Assembly (NCBI GenBank): GCA_011772965.1
Contig: WVYN01000014.1
Span: 1-46,115, forward strand
Reading direction: 5' to 3'
Length of the DNA: 46,115 bases
Source of the DNA: Gammaproteobacteria bacterium
GTDB taxonomy: Bacteria; Pseudomonadota; Gammaproteobacteria; Eutrophobiales; Eutrophobiaceae
Shown: positions 1 to 8,420 of the stretch, piece by piece
Position numbering within the stretch: the stretch's first letter is position 1
Layout: every line of letters starts with the position of its first letter
Made by a program: the position numbers and the translations under genes
Notes under the pieces: model-generated
Told to the model about the DNA's origin: nothing
The model's input: the letters and a program-made list of their open reading frames with translations, nothing else
Database searches by the model: none

Positions 1-686
1 CTGATCTTGTCGTAATTGTACTGGTAGAAGGCCTCTACCGATATGTCTGGCGTCACTCCGGCATTGAGCGACACCATCCCCACCGGGATCAGGGCATTCC
101 GTAATTCCGCACCGGGTGTGCGCAACTGGGCGACGTCGACCGGGTTAATGATATTTACACCATTTTGGATAAAGGTGCTCTCGCCCCAGCTCAACACCTG
201 GTCCCCGACACGGATATCAACCGGATTGTTGCCGATAGTAAAATTGCCCCAGACATAGGCATCCAGCAGTTTTAGGTCCTCCCCGACCTGTTCTAGGGCC
301 TGCTCGGTCAGGTCCGTGCGCTCCGGATCGCTGGCTTTATCATTCTTGGTGTCCTTGAAACCGGTGAAACGGAGAAAACCGCCAAAATTACGGTAGCGAA
401 GATCGAGTTCCGACGTAAATCGAAACGTATTACTAATAAGCCCGGTATCATAATTCAGATTGCCATCATCGCCATTGACGGAGAAGGCCGTACCGCCATT
501 GCTTAATCCAATAAGGTTACTTGCACGCCGTTGAGTGCGATAGGTTTGCCCGTAAGTGACCGTGCTATCGAAATGGCCCTGGATTTCCTCGTAATTAAAA
601 CTGACTGCAAAGGATGCCGGCGAGAGTGCAACGGTAGTCATTGAAAAGAACACCAGATAAAGCAGACGAGGTTTCTTTTTATTCAT
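1..686 (-). CDS. DUF1302 family outer-membrane protein, N-terminal part (cut by window edge)
   Basis: The gene reads leftward from an ATG at 686 and runs off the window, so about 228 N-terminal codons are visible. The protein opens with a basic stretch (MNKKKPR) and a hydrophobic segment ending around SPASFA, a plausible signal peptide. After it come motifs I associate with DUF1302: an early TYGQTYR-type strand, NGDDGNLNYD near residue 75, GEDLKLLDAYVWG, and VGDQVLSWGESTFIQNG followed by INPVDVAQLR. Members of this family are predicted outer-membrane barrel proteins, often near DUF1329 genes and RND-type exporters; their transported substrate is not established. The partner gene would lie left of the window. 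The 203-bp gap to the kinase upstream suggests its own promoter. Family call is from recognisable motifs; function is unknown. Confidence 0.8.
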   Translation of the reverse strand, partial: MNKKKPRLLYLVFFSMTTVALSPASFAVSFNYEEIQGHFDSTVTYGQTYRTQRRASNLIGLSNGGTAFSVNGDDGNLNYDTGLISNTFRFTSELDLRYRNFGGFLRFTGFKDTKNDKASDPERTDLTEQALEQVGEDLKLLDAYVWGNFTIGNNPVDIRVGDQVLSWGESTFIQNGVNIINPVDVAQLRTPGAELRNALIPVGMVSLNAGVTPDISVEAFYQYNYDKI

Positions 687-889
687 TTCTTAACAGCCCC
701 CTGTGTGCTGCTGCCAGCAAACTACATCAGTTTATTGCTATAGTCCGATAACCTAATTATGTAGCGTTTTGATTGTTCAAGATTATCTCTGCCCCAAGTT
801 TAATCTTCTTGTGAATCAAAATAAACAAGGGATAGCCTTGGGGCGGGCTTGTTGCGATGCAATAAGAGCAATACATGCGCAAACGGATA

Positions 890-2182
890 TCAGGCCGTTT
901 CCCGGGAGATTTTTTCCGTTGTGACGGACAGACGGTGAATCAATGTTCTCAAAAAAACCTTGAGGAAACGTACCTGGCAGTTCAGGGACACCTGGGAGAT
1001 GACAGTAGAATTGATTTTCAACAAAGAGGTCGAGCCATTGGATTTGATGCTCGCGGTGCGTTTGGTTTTAGCCAGATAACCCATTTCGCCAAAGCAATCG
1101 CCTTTTTCCAGAACACGGATACTCATATGATGTTTCCACACCGAAACGCTACCACTGATAATGATGTAAAAACAATCATCCAGCTCACCTTCAAGAATGA
1201 TATCGGTGGCATCATCATAGGTCAGCCAGGTACTGGCTCGCAGGATTTCCCAAAGCTCGGCATCATTAAACCCGGCAAAAAAGTCAAGTTCCTTTATCGC
1301 ATTGAATTTTTCCTGCTGAGAAATATCCTCCTCTGGCTGCTCAAGATTATCAAATGCCATACTGAGATCAGTGGCCAGATCAAGACCCATTGCATAACGA
1401 TCAGAGATGTCTTTTTCAAGTGCTCTGGTGACGATATTTTCGAGAGACTCGGGTATGTCCTTACGCAGTTCCCGCATGGGCTGAACCGGCTCTGTGATGA
1501 CCCTGTGGACCAGGCGGGAGAAGTTATCTGCTGTGAATGGATGCTTGCCTGTCAACAATTCAAACATGACCAGACCCAGTGAAAACAGGTCTGATTGGCC
1601 AGTCACTCGTTCTTCCTTGAGTTGCTCAGGTGACATGTATCGTGGCGATCCCATCACGTCCTGCGTTTCAGTTGCTGTTGATTCCGCCTCGATGATATGG
1701 GCAATACTGAAATCACCCAGCTTGACATCCAGGTCCTGGGTCACAAGGATATTGGATGGTTTGATGTCGCGATGCACAATCCCTGAGCGGTGGGCATAAT
1801 CCAGTGCCTTGGCGCATTTAAAAATGATTTCGACCACTTTTTCGATTGGTAGAAGGTTTTCAGGACGAATATAGTTCTTCAGGGTTTCACCGCCCTGGAT
1901 ATATTCCATGACGATATAGCAGATATCCTGGTCGACACCGGCATCATAGATACTGATGATATTCGGATGGGTCAGGCGCCCTGCGGTATGGGCTTCATTA
2001 AAGAAGAGTTTCCGGAATCGCTGACCGGATTGTGGATCATTCAGTGAATCCGAATGCGCCACCTTGATGGCAACCTGGCGATCGATATAAGGGTCGTAGC
2101 CCAGATAGACGATGCCCATGTTGCCACGACTGATTTCACTGGCAACTTCATATTTGCCGAGTTTTTTGGGTATTTCACGCAT
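890..2182 (-). CDS. Ser/Thr protein kinase with C-terminal cyclic-nucleotide-binding domain (copy 1)
   Basis: This 430-residue protein has an N-terminal Hanks-type kinase domain (about residues 10-275) and a C-terminal cNMP-binding fold (about 298-420). Visible kinase elements are the glycine loop SRGNMG (18-23), VAIK with Lys40, the helix-C glutamate in NEAHTAG, HRDIKPSN (137-144) and GSPRYMSPEQ. The metal-binding DFG motif reads DFS (157-159). The cNMP domain keeps a phosphate-cassette-like stretch, GDCFGEM followed by KRTAS, with Glu366 and Arg375 in the expected places. There is no transmembrane segment, so it should be cytosolic. The inferred role is Ser/Thr phosphorylation gated by a cyclic nucleotide, with unknown target. 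A close paralog lies at 4519-5808, and the two face each other across a CBS protein and pgi. No convincing Shine-Dalgarno precedes the ATG at 2182. Confidence 0.9.
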   Translation of the reverse strand: MREIPKKLGKYEVASEISRGNMGIVYLGYDPYIDRQVAIKVAHSDSLNDPQSGQRFRKLFFNEAHTAGRLTHPNIISIYDAGVDQDICYIVMEYIQGGETLKNYIRPENLLPIEKVVEIIFKCAKALDYAHRSGIVHRDIKPSNILVTQDLDVKLGDFSIAHIIEAESTATETQDVMGSPRYMSPEQLKEERVTGQSDLFSLGLVMFELLTGKHPFTADNFSRLVHRVITEPVQPMRELRKDIPESLENIVTRALEKDISDRYAMGLDLATDLSMAFDNLEQPEEDISQQEKFNAIKELDFFAGFNDAELWEILRASTWLTYDDATDIILEGELDDCFYIIISGSVSVWKHHMSIRVLEKGDCFGEMGYLAKTKRTASIKSNGSTSLLKINSTVISQVSLNCQVRFLKVFLRTLIHRLSVTTEKISRETA

Positions 2183-2358
2183 TAAATTAGTCTGGTTTCG
2201 GGTTTGTTCCTGGCAAATATCTGAAGGATGCAGTAATTTGCCCGTGAAAATGGCACTGATTTGGCAGGCAGGTTCAGATATTATGTTTTACCTGTCTTAT
2301 TTTAAAACACAAAACCTACGTTAAGTATGTGAAATTCTGAAATATTCCCATATTGAGA

Positions 2359-2387
2359 TTGCCATCACAAAGTAGCGGATTTATAGT
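2359..2387 (+). promoter_or_regulatory. Candidate sigma70 promoter for the CBS-domain gene
   Basis: TTGCCA (2359-2364) and TATAGT (2382-2387) are separated by exactly 17 bases, close to the consensus for both boxes. The start codon at 2438 is about 50 bases downstream and is preceded by AGGGGA (2423-2428), a good ribosome-binding site. The region is the divergent gap between kinase copy 1 and the CBS gene. Assignment is by sequence match only. Confidence 0.45.
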
Positions 2388-2437
2388 TATCAGAAAACAC
2401 GGGAAACCGTTAGACCAGCTCCAGGGGAAAGCAGCTT

Positions 2438-2875
2438 ATGACAACAGTTCGTCAAATACTGGAAGAAAAGGGATATATAATCCATTCCGTGTCGCCTGAT
2501 TCACTCGTCTATGATGCAATCAAATTGATGAGTGAACTGGGTGTAGGTGCTTTGCTGGTCTTGGAAAAGGACAAGTTAACCGGTATTTTTTCTGAGCGGG
2601 ATTACACACGAAAAATAGTGCTTCAGGAACGCTCATCCAAGAGTACCAAGGTCTGTGAAATCATGACCCAGAAAGTATTTTATATGACTCCTGATCAATC
2701 CATTGAAGACTGCATGGCCACGATGACCAGATACCATTTTCGCCATTTGCCGGTCCTTGAAAACGGTAAACCGATTGGTATGTTGAACGTAATGGATGTC
2801 ATGGGATTTTTGTTGTCAGACAAGGAATTCATAATTAATCAACTGGAAGGGTACATCAGCGGTACAAGCTGGTAG
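2438..2875 (+). CDS. Small two-CBS-domain protein
   Basis: This 145-residue protein consists almost entirely of a tandem CBS pair: the first repeat is about residues 8-62 (with GVGALLVLEKDKLTGIFSERD) and the second about 75-130 (with FRHLPVLENGKPIGMLNVMD). CBS pairs bind adenosyl ligands such as AMP, ATP or S-adenosylmethionine and usually sense energy or nucleotide status. No enzymatic or DNA-binding domain is attached, so it would act as a stand-alone sensor or partner protein. An AGGGGA ribosome-binding site sits nine bases before the ATG. It lies 36 bases upstream of pgi in the same direction, so the two are probably co-transcribed, and both are framed by the two kinases. The ligand and any link to pgi or the kinases are inference. 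Confidence 0.88.
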   Translation: MTTVRQILEEKGYIIHSVSPDSLVYDAIKLMSELGVGALLVLEKDKLTGIFSERDYTRKIVLQERSSKSTKVCEIMTQKVFYMTPDQSIEDCMATMTRYHFRHLPVLENGKPIGMLNVMDVMGFLLSDKEFIINQLEGYISGTSW

Positions 2876-2911
2876 AAATACCCTTCATCAACAAGCATCA
2901 TCCCTTAATTA

Positions 2912-4501
2912 ATGGCTGCAGAAAGCATCAGCACTCTACCCACGTGGAAAAAACTGGAAATTCATCAGGGAGAGATATCTCGGGTTCTACTCAATGATCT
3001 CTTTGCAAATAATCCGAAACGCGGCATTGACTTTTCCATTGAAGAAGCCCCTCTCTTCATTGATTACTCCAAACAACCGGTAAACCACGATACTATAAAC
3101 CTGCTTGTGGAACTTGCTGAAGCAAGAGGACTCAGGGCAAAGATAGAGGATCTTTTCAATGGCCAGGTTATAAACCGCTCAGAGAACCGGCCGGCACTCC
3201 ATCATGCCCTGCGCTCAAAGACAGATCATCAGGTTTTCGTCGAAGAAAAAAATGTGCACTCCCTAGTGGTGTCGGAATTAGAGCACATGGAAGCCTTTAT
3301 CAAGCTTTTGCATTCCGGAGAGATCAAGGGTTTCACCGGCAAATCGATCAATACACTGGTGAATATCGGCATCGGCGGTTCCGATCTGGGTCCAAGGTTG
3401 GCAACCCAGGCGTTGCATGCTTTTGCTGATGGAACAATCCAGGTTCATTTTGTTGCCAATATTGACAAACAGGAAATAGATGCCGTCCTTGAGCGAGTCG
3501 ATGCGGAACAAACCCTGTTTATCTTAGCCTCCAAGTCGTTTACTTCACTGGAAACAATCACCAATGCTAATACGGCGAGAGACTGGCTGGCCCGTAACGG
3601 TGCAGAAAATCCCTGTAACCAGATTCTGGCTGTGACCGGCAAGCCGGATGCAGCGAAGGCCTATGGTATTAGAAAAGAAAATATCTTCATGATCTGGGAT
3701 TGGGTTGGGGGCAGGTATTCACTATGGAGTGCAATTGGCTTACCGGTTGCTGCTGCTATTGGAATAAATCGATTTCGAGACCTGCTGTCAGGCGCTGAGA
3801 AGATGGATCACCATTTCAGGGAAACATCATTTGATCAGAACATTCCTGTCATGCTGGGCCTCCTGGATGTATGGCATATCAATTTTTTTGGTTCGGAAAC
3901 ACTGGCCATTATTCCGTATGATCAATCATTGGCCCTGTTACCTGATTATCTTTCCCAGTTACTCATGGAAAGCAATGGCAAGCAGGTGAAACAGTCCGGG
4001 GAATTTGTCGATTACAATACCGGCGCTATCATCTGGGGTGGTATTGGCAGCAACTGTCAACACGCATTTATGCAGTTACTGCACCAGGGTACACATCATA
4101 TACCTGCCGAGTTTCTGGTTGCATCCCGTGCCAATGACAATAATATCGAATATCAACGCCTGTTATTCTCAAGTTGTATAGCCCAGGGCGAAGCCTTAAT
4201 GCACGGTAATCAGGGGCATGAGGGGATTTCAAATGATCAGTTGATTAAAGGCAATCATCCCAGCATTACGATCATTTATGAATCCATGACCCCGGAAACG
4301 CTGGGAATGTTGTTGGCTATGTATGAACACCGAACATTTGTCCAGGCCTGCATATGGGGCATCAACCCGTTTGACCAGTGGGGTGTGGAGTTGGGAAAGA
4401 AAATAGCACTTGATATTTCTGCAACTATTGAAGGAAATTCAGTCATACGTGAGTTTGATTCATCAACTCGACAATTGATTGATCGCTTCAGTAAGGCATG
4501 A
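2912..4501 (+). CDS. pgi: Glucose-6-phosphate isomerase
   Basis: Interconverts glucose 6-phosphate and fructose 6-phosphate in the cytosol, at the branch of glycolysis, gluconeogenesis and the pentose phosphate route. The 529 residues cover a full-length bacterial PGI (usual length about 545). Visible motifs are VNIGIGGSDLGPRL in the sugar-phosphate-binding region, the first family signature WDWVGGRYSLWSAIGLP, ESNGKQVK, the HQGTHH segment, and the C-terminal signature FDQWGVELGKK, whose lysine belongs to the active site. The ATG at 2912 gives a normal N terminus (ESISTLPTWKKLEIH), although no clear Shine-Dalgarno is seen. It follows the CBS gene closely and converges on kinase copy 2, with only 17 bases between the stop codons and no room for a separate terminator. 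Confidence 0.97.
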   Translation: MAAESISTLPTWKKLEIHQGEISRVLLNDLFANNPKRGIDFSIEEAPLFIDYSKQPVNHDTINLLVELAEARGLRAKIEDLFNGQVINRSENRPALHHALRSKTDHQVFVEEKNVHSLVVSELEHMEAFIKLLHSGEIKGFTGKSINTLVNIGIGGSDLGPRLATQALHAFADGTIQVHFVANIDKQEIDAVLERVDAEQTLFILASKSFTSLETITNANTARDWLARNGAENPCNQILAVTGKPDAAKAYGIRKENIFMIWDWVGGRYSLWSAIGLPVAAAIGINRFRDLLSGAEKMDHHFRETSFDQNIPVMLGLLDVWHINFFGSETLAIIPYDQSLALLPDYLSQLLMESNGKQVKQSGEFVDYNTGAIIWGGIGSNCQHAFMQLLHQGTHHIPAEFLVASRANDNNIEYQRLLFSSCIAQGEALMHGNQGHEGISNDQLIKGNHPSITIIYESMTPETLGMLLAMYEHRTFVQACIWGINPFDQWGVELGKKIALDISATIEGNSVIREFDSSTRQLIDRFSKA

Positions 4502-4518
4502 CCAATTCGAATGCTTGT

Positions 4519-5808
4519 TTAATCCCCGTGCCTGATATTGGTAAACGAAAGCCGTTTAACAAGTGTTCTTAAAAAGACCTTGTTGAAATGCAACTGGCAT
4601 CCGACAGAAAACTGATCGATTAATGTCGCATTGATTTTCATAATCCGGGTATATTCCCTGGCAATAATCCTTACGCTTTTACCGGATTTTCCGGCCTGTC
4701 CTCCCATTTCACCAAAACAGTCATCCTTGAACATGCTGCCTACTTTTTTACCATCAAGCTCTACATCTACAGTACCTGAAGCAACTACATAGAAAGCGTC
4801 ATCGATATCATCCTGGAACTGGATTTCACTACCCTTTTCATATTCCTGCCACTGACAGGCACGGATGACCTCCCAGATTTCTGCCTCGGGAAAGCCCTTG
4901 AAGAAATCCAGTTGTTCAACCAATCTGAATCGCTCTTTCTCAGAAACATCTTCAACAGGTTGTTCCAGGTAATCAAAGGCCAGGCTCAGATCACCTGCGA
5001 GGTTCAATCCCATTTTATAACGCTTTCTGGTGTCTTTCTCCAGAGCATGGTAAACAATTTTCTCAAGGATCTCGGGAATATCCGTGCGGTATGTTTTGAG
5101 TGGTGGTTGTCTTTCGTTGGTAATCTTGTGAATTAGCCTGGAAAATCCATCCGCCACAAACGGGTGCTTCCCGGTGAAAAGTTCATACATAACGATCCCA
5201 AGGGAAAAAAGATCGGTCTGGTTGGTGATATTGTCCTCCTGGACCTGTTCCGGAGACATGTACCTTGGTGATCCCACAAATCCCAACGGCATGGTGGCTG
5301 CAGTATCTGCTGTCATCAAATGGGCAATACTGAAATCACCGATTTTAATATCCATGTCATCAGTAACCAGGATATTGGTTGGCTTGATGTCACGATGTAT
5401 AACACCTTCCCGGTGCGCATAATCAAGTGCCTTGGCGCACTTGAACATGATTTCTACCACCTGTTCATATGGGAGCAGATTATTCGGTGTTGTATATTGC
5501 TTGAGTGTCCTGCCCCCGCGCACCATTTCCATGACAATATAGCAGGCCTCTCGGTCTGCACCGGCGTCCAGGATCTCAACAATGTTTGGATGTTTCAATT
5601 TGCCGGCGGTATGTGCCTCATTGAAAAACATCTTGCGAAATCTTGCACCGGCATCGGGATTCTTGAGAGCATCACTGCGTGCTACTTTCACTGCAACCAC
5701 GTTGTCTGCAAAGGGATCATATCCTTCATAGACGATACCCATACTGCCACGACCGATTTGTCGCTTGATCTCATATTTACCCAGTTTCTCGGGAACACTG
5801 GATGTCAT
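4519..5808 (-). CDS. Ser/Thr protein kinase with C-terminal cyclic-nucleotide-binding domain (copy 2)
   Basis: A 429-residue paralog of the 890-2182 kinase with the same architecture. Kinase features are GRGSMG (19-24), VAVK with Lys41, HRDIKPTN (138-145), DFS instead of DFG (158-160) and GSPRYMSPEQ. The C-terminal cNMP-like domain keeps FGEMG, but the following cassette reads GKSGKSV. The arginine that normally binds the cyclic phosphate appears to be missing or shifted, so nucleotide binding may be lost or altered; copy 1 keeps it. AAGGAAAG just upstream of the ATG is a good ribosome-binding site. Long blocks are nearly identical to copy 1, for example FFNEAHTAG and FKCAKALDYAHR, which indicates duplication of an ancestral gene. 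Substrates are unknown. Confidence 0.9.
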   Translation of the reverse strand: MTSSVPEKLGKYEIKRQIGRGSMGIVYEGYDPFADNVVAVKVARSDALKNPDAGARFRKMFFNEAHTAGKLKHPNIVEILDAGADREACYIVMEMVRGGRTLKQYTTPNNLLPYEQVVEIMFKCAKALDYAHREGVIHRDIKPTNILVTDDMDIKIGDFSIAHLMTADTAATMPLGFVGSPRYMSPEQVQEDNITNQTDLFSLGIVMYELFTGKHPFVADGFSRLIHKITNERQPPLKTYRTDIPEILEKIVYHALEKDTRKRYKMGLNLAGDLSLAFDYLEQPVEDVSEKERFRLVEQLDFFKGFPEAEIWEVIRACQWQEYEKGSEIQFQDDIDDAFYVVASGTVDVELDGKKVGSMFKDDCFGEMGGQAGKSGKSVRIIAREYTRIMKINATLIDQFSVGCQLHFNKVFLRTLVKRLSFTNIRHGD

Positions 5809-5992
5809 ATTCTTTCCTTACCGCCCTACTCTACTTATAATCGTTTTTTTAGTAACTAATATAACAATGGTACTGTAAACTCCTGTATCTTGACAGTTTT
5901 TTAATCTCTCAGGCCTGCTTTATACCGGATTTGGTATATAAGCACCGGTACCTGAATACTTCAAAGAGACTAACTTTGATGAATACCACCTT

Positions 5993-6742
5993 ATGAGAGC
6001 CCTGATTTTGGCCGCAGGAATAGGCCAGAGACTTGCTGACGCAGCCAATAATCTACCCAAATGCCTGCTGGAATTTGCAGGCAAAAGCCTGTTGCTGCGC
6101 CATCTTGAAATACTTCGGTATTATGGAATAGCCAGTATTACCATTGTTACCGGTTATGAACATGAGATGCTGACAAAAGCTATAAAGGCATCCGGAATCT
6201 CAAACCACGTGCAAATCGTGAACAACCCGGAATATCACAAAGGCAGTCACATCAGCCTGTTAAACGGCCTCAGTCATATGGCTACGGAAGGAGATTTTAT
6301 CCTCATGGATGCAGACGTGTTATATGATCACCGTATGATAGACAGATTGCTAAATACCGCGTATATGAACTGCTTCCTGCTGGACAAGCATTTTATTCCC
6401 GGGGAAGAACCTGTGAAATTATGTGTTGCTGATAATCGAATTGTTGAGTTCCGCAAGCAAGTGAGCCCTGATCTTGAATACGACTTACAAGGTGAGTCTG
6501 TTGGTTTTTTCAGGTTCACATCTGAAACAGCAAAACGCTTAATCAAAGCATGCAATGATTACCTGGATCAGGGTGAACAACAAACGCCCTATGAAGAATG
6601 CATCCGTGATTTATTGCTGGAGACACCGCAAGAATTTGGATATGAGGATGTCAGCGATTTGGGTTGGGTGGAAATCGATTTCCCTGAAGACATAACCCGG
6701 GCAGAACAGGAAATCCTGCCGAAGATTGAGCAAATTAACTAG
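5993..6742 (+). CDS. Nucleotidyltransferase, probable cytidylyltransferase of the phosphonate operon
   Basis: This 249-residue protein starts with the sugar-nucleotidyltransferase signature LAAGIGQRL followed by LPKCLLEFAGKSLL, and has a metal-site-like ILMDADVLYD near residue 103 and a C-terminal VEIDFPEDI. The shape resembles LicC/PntC-type cytidylyltransferases, which activate phosphocholine or 2-aminoethylphosphonate with CTP. It is the first gene of a tight operon: PEP mutase starts three bases after its stop. The context therefore favours making a CMP-linked phosphonate, although a sugar-phosphate substrate is possible. The preceding ATG at 5979 runs into a stop after five codons, so 5993 is the usable start. 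A hairpin-like TATACC-N6-GGTATA lies in the leader (5921-5938). Confidence 0.8.
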   Translation: MRALILAAGIGQRLADAANNLPKCLLEFAGKSLLLRHLEILRYYGIASITIVTGYEHEMLTKAIKASGISNHVQIVNNPEYHKGSHISLLNGLSHMATEGDFILMDADVLYDHRMIDRLLNTAYMNCFLLDKHFIPGEEPVKLCVADNRIVEFRKQVSPDLEYDLQGESVGFFRFTSETAKRLIKACNDYLDQGEQQTPYEECIRDLLLETPQEFGYEDVSDLGWVEIDFPEDITRAEQEILPKIEQIN

Positions 6743-6745
6743 ATA

Positions 6746-8392
6746 ATGGCAACACAAATCAAACACGATTATCCCGCAAAATCCATTCAGCTGCGCAGGC
6801 TGCTTGAATCACCTGGACTTGAATTTATCATTGAAGCCCACAACGGCATATCTGCACGAATTGCAGAAGAAGCGGGTTTCAAGGGCATCTGGGGCAGTGG
6901 CCTGGCAATGTCAGCCCAGTTTGGAGTTCGCGACAGTAATGAGGCAAGCTGGACACAGGTCGTTGATATGCTGGAATTCATGTCGGATGTAACTCATATC
7001 CCCATACTGCTGGATGGCGATACCGGATATGGCAACTTTAATAACATGCGGCGCCTGGTAAAAAAACTCGAACAGAGAGAGGTTGCCGGTGTCTGTATCG
7101 AGGACAAGCAATTCCCCAAAGTCAACAGTTTCATACAAGGGGAGCGTCAGCCATTGGCTGATATTGATGAATTCTGCGGCAAGATCAAGGCAGGTAAAGA
7201 CAGCCAGGAAGATCCCGATTTCTGTATCATTGCCCGCATTGAGGCACTAATTGCAGGCTGGGGGTTAACAGAGGCACTGAAACGGGCCGATGCCTATCAC
7301 CAGGCTGGCGCTGACGGGATCCTGATCCACAGCAAGTTGTCCAAACCTGATGAGATCCTGGCGTTTGCCGCAGAATGGGCTGGACGCTTACCGCTGATCA
7401 TTGTCCCCACTACCTACTACAGCACACCGGTGCAAGTTTTTGAAAAGGCCGGGATCAGTCTAGTGATCTGGGCTAACCATATGATCCGGGCCGCCGTCGC
7501 CGCCATGGAAAAAGCCAGTAAGGAGATCTTTGAAAAACATTCGGTGATGGATCTGGAAGACCGGATCGCACCGGTTAAACAGATATTTTCATTGCAAGGT
7601 GCCGAAGAACTCACCCGGGCCCAGGAACGCTATCTCCATGCCGGCAGACCCGAAACCCATGCCATTGTTCTAGCAGCAAGTCGCGGCAATGCCCTGCATG
7701 AACTGACCCATGATCGACCAAAAGTGATGCTATCCATCAGTGGCAAGACCCTGTTGCGCCGTCTACTGGATGAATTTAAAAAACAATCCATCAACCAGAC
7801 TACGGTAGTTGGTGGCTATCGGCATGAAGCGATAGATACCGGCGGCATTAATCTGCGTATTAATAATGAGTATGAAAATACCGGTGAACTGACCTCACTG
7901 CTCTGCGCCGAACAGGATTTCCATGAGGACATGATCATTACCTATGGGGATCTGCTGTTCCGTAGCTATATCCTGAATGACCTGCTGGATGTGGAGGGTG
8001 ACATAGTCATCGTGGTTGATTCAGACAGAGACACGGGTCCGGTCAGCGGCAAGCCGGATTTTGTGTTCTGCTCATTACCGGATGACCGCAGCCTGTTCCG
8101 GCAAGATGTTTATCTCAAACACATGTCAGAGGAGGTAAGCAACAAGTTGGGTGAGCCCTCGGGTCGCTGGATCGGGATCTTGCGCATCCGGGGTAACGGA
8201 CTAAAACAACTGAAACAAGGTCTGACCGAGCTTAAGGCCCGTGATGATTTTTCCAGTTTGACATTGCCAGGCCTTTTCAATCATCTCGTCGATAAAAAAA
8301 TTCCTATCAAGGTGCACTATATTCATGGGCACTGGCTGGATGTAAACTCGCTGCAGGATATCGAACGCGCAGGTGATTTCACCAAAACCTGA
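6746..8392 (+). CDS. pepM: Phosphoenolpyruvate mutase fused to a C-terminal nucleotidyltransferase domain
   Basis: PEP mutase makes the C-P bond by rearranging phosphoenolpyruvate to phosphonopyruvate. Residues 1 to about 295 form the isocitrate-lyase-superfamily barrel, with [10 protein letters not shown] near 88-97 and the diagnostic mutase motif [10 protein letters not shown] at 119-128 (EDK-x5-NS), which separates mutases from hydrolases and lyases of the superfamily. Residues from about 305 to 548 form a second domain with LAASRGNAL followed by [17 protein letters not shown], a nucleotidyltransferase-like fold whose glycine-rich loop departs from the usual GxGxR. Such mutase-nucleotidyltransferase fusions are known in aminoethylphosphonate clusters. 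The gene lies between a separate nucleotidyltransferase and the decarboxylase. What the fused domain activates is inferred to be aminoethylphosphonate or a related acceptor. Confidence 0.93.
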   Translation: MATQIKHDYPAKSIQLRRLLESPGLEFIIEAHNGISARIAEEAGFKGIWGSGLAMSAQFGVRDSNEASWTQVVDMLEFMSDVTHIPILLDGDTGYGNFNNMRRLVKKLEQREVAGVCIEDKQFPKVNSFIQGERQPLADIDEFCGKIKAGKDSQEDPDFCIIARIEALIAGWGLTEALKRADAYHQAGADGILIHSKLSKPDEILAFAAEWAGRLPLIIVPTTYYSTPVQVFEKAGISLVIWANHMIRAAVAAMEKASKEIFEKHSVMDLEDRIAPVKQIFSLQGAEELTRAQERYLHAGRPETHAIVLAASRGNALHELTHDRPKVMLSISGKTLLRRLLDEFKKQSINQTTVVGGYRHEAIDTGGINLRINNEYENTGELTSLLCAEQDFHEDMIITYGDLLFRSYILNDLLDVEGDIVIVVDSDRDTGPVSGKPDFVFCSLPDDRSLFRQDVYLKHMSEEVSNKLGEPSGRWIGILRIRGNGLKQLKQGLTELKARDDFSSLTLPGLFNHLVDKKIPIKVHYIHGHWLDVNSLQDIERAGDFTKT

Positions 8393-8420
8393 ATCAAGAC
8401 AGGGATTTCATTCTGTTCCA

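Noticed and set aside
875-1582. 235-residue frame opposite kinase copy 1
   Set aside because: Antisense to the cNMP and kinase domains; no domain or signal sequence of its own is visible.
5320-5859. 179-residue frame opposite kinase copy 2, with many cysteines
   Set aside because: It mirrors the N-terminal kinase coding region and has no recognisable start site or homolog.
5890-5926. Promoter with TTGACA upstream of the phosphonate operon
   Set aside because: The nearest TATA-like -10 element is about 25 bases from the TTGACA, outside the workable spacer range.
8373-8420. GTG start for phosphonopyruvate decarboxylase
   Set aside because: It would overlap pepM and add 16 residues unlike the family N terminus, so ATG 8421 was used.
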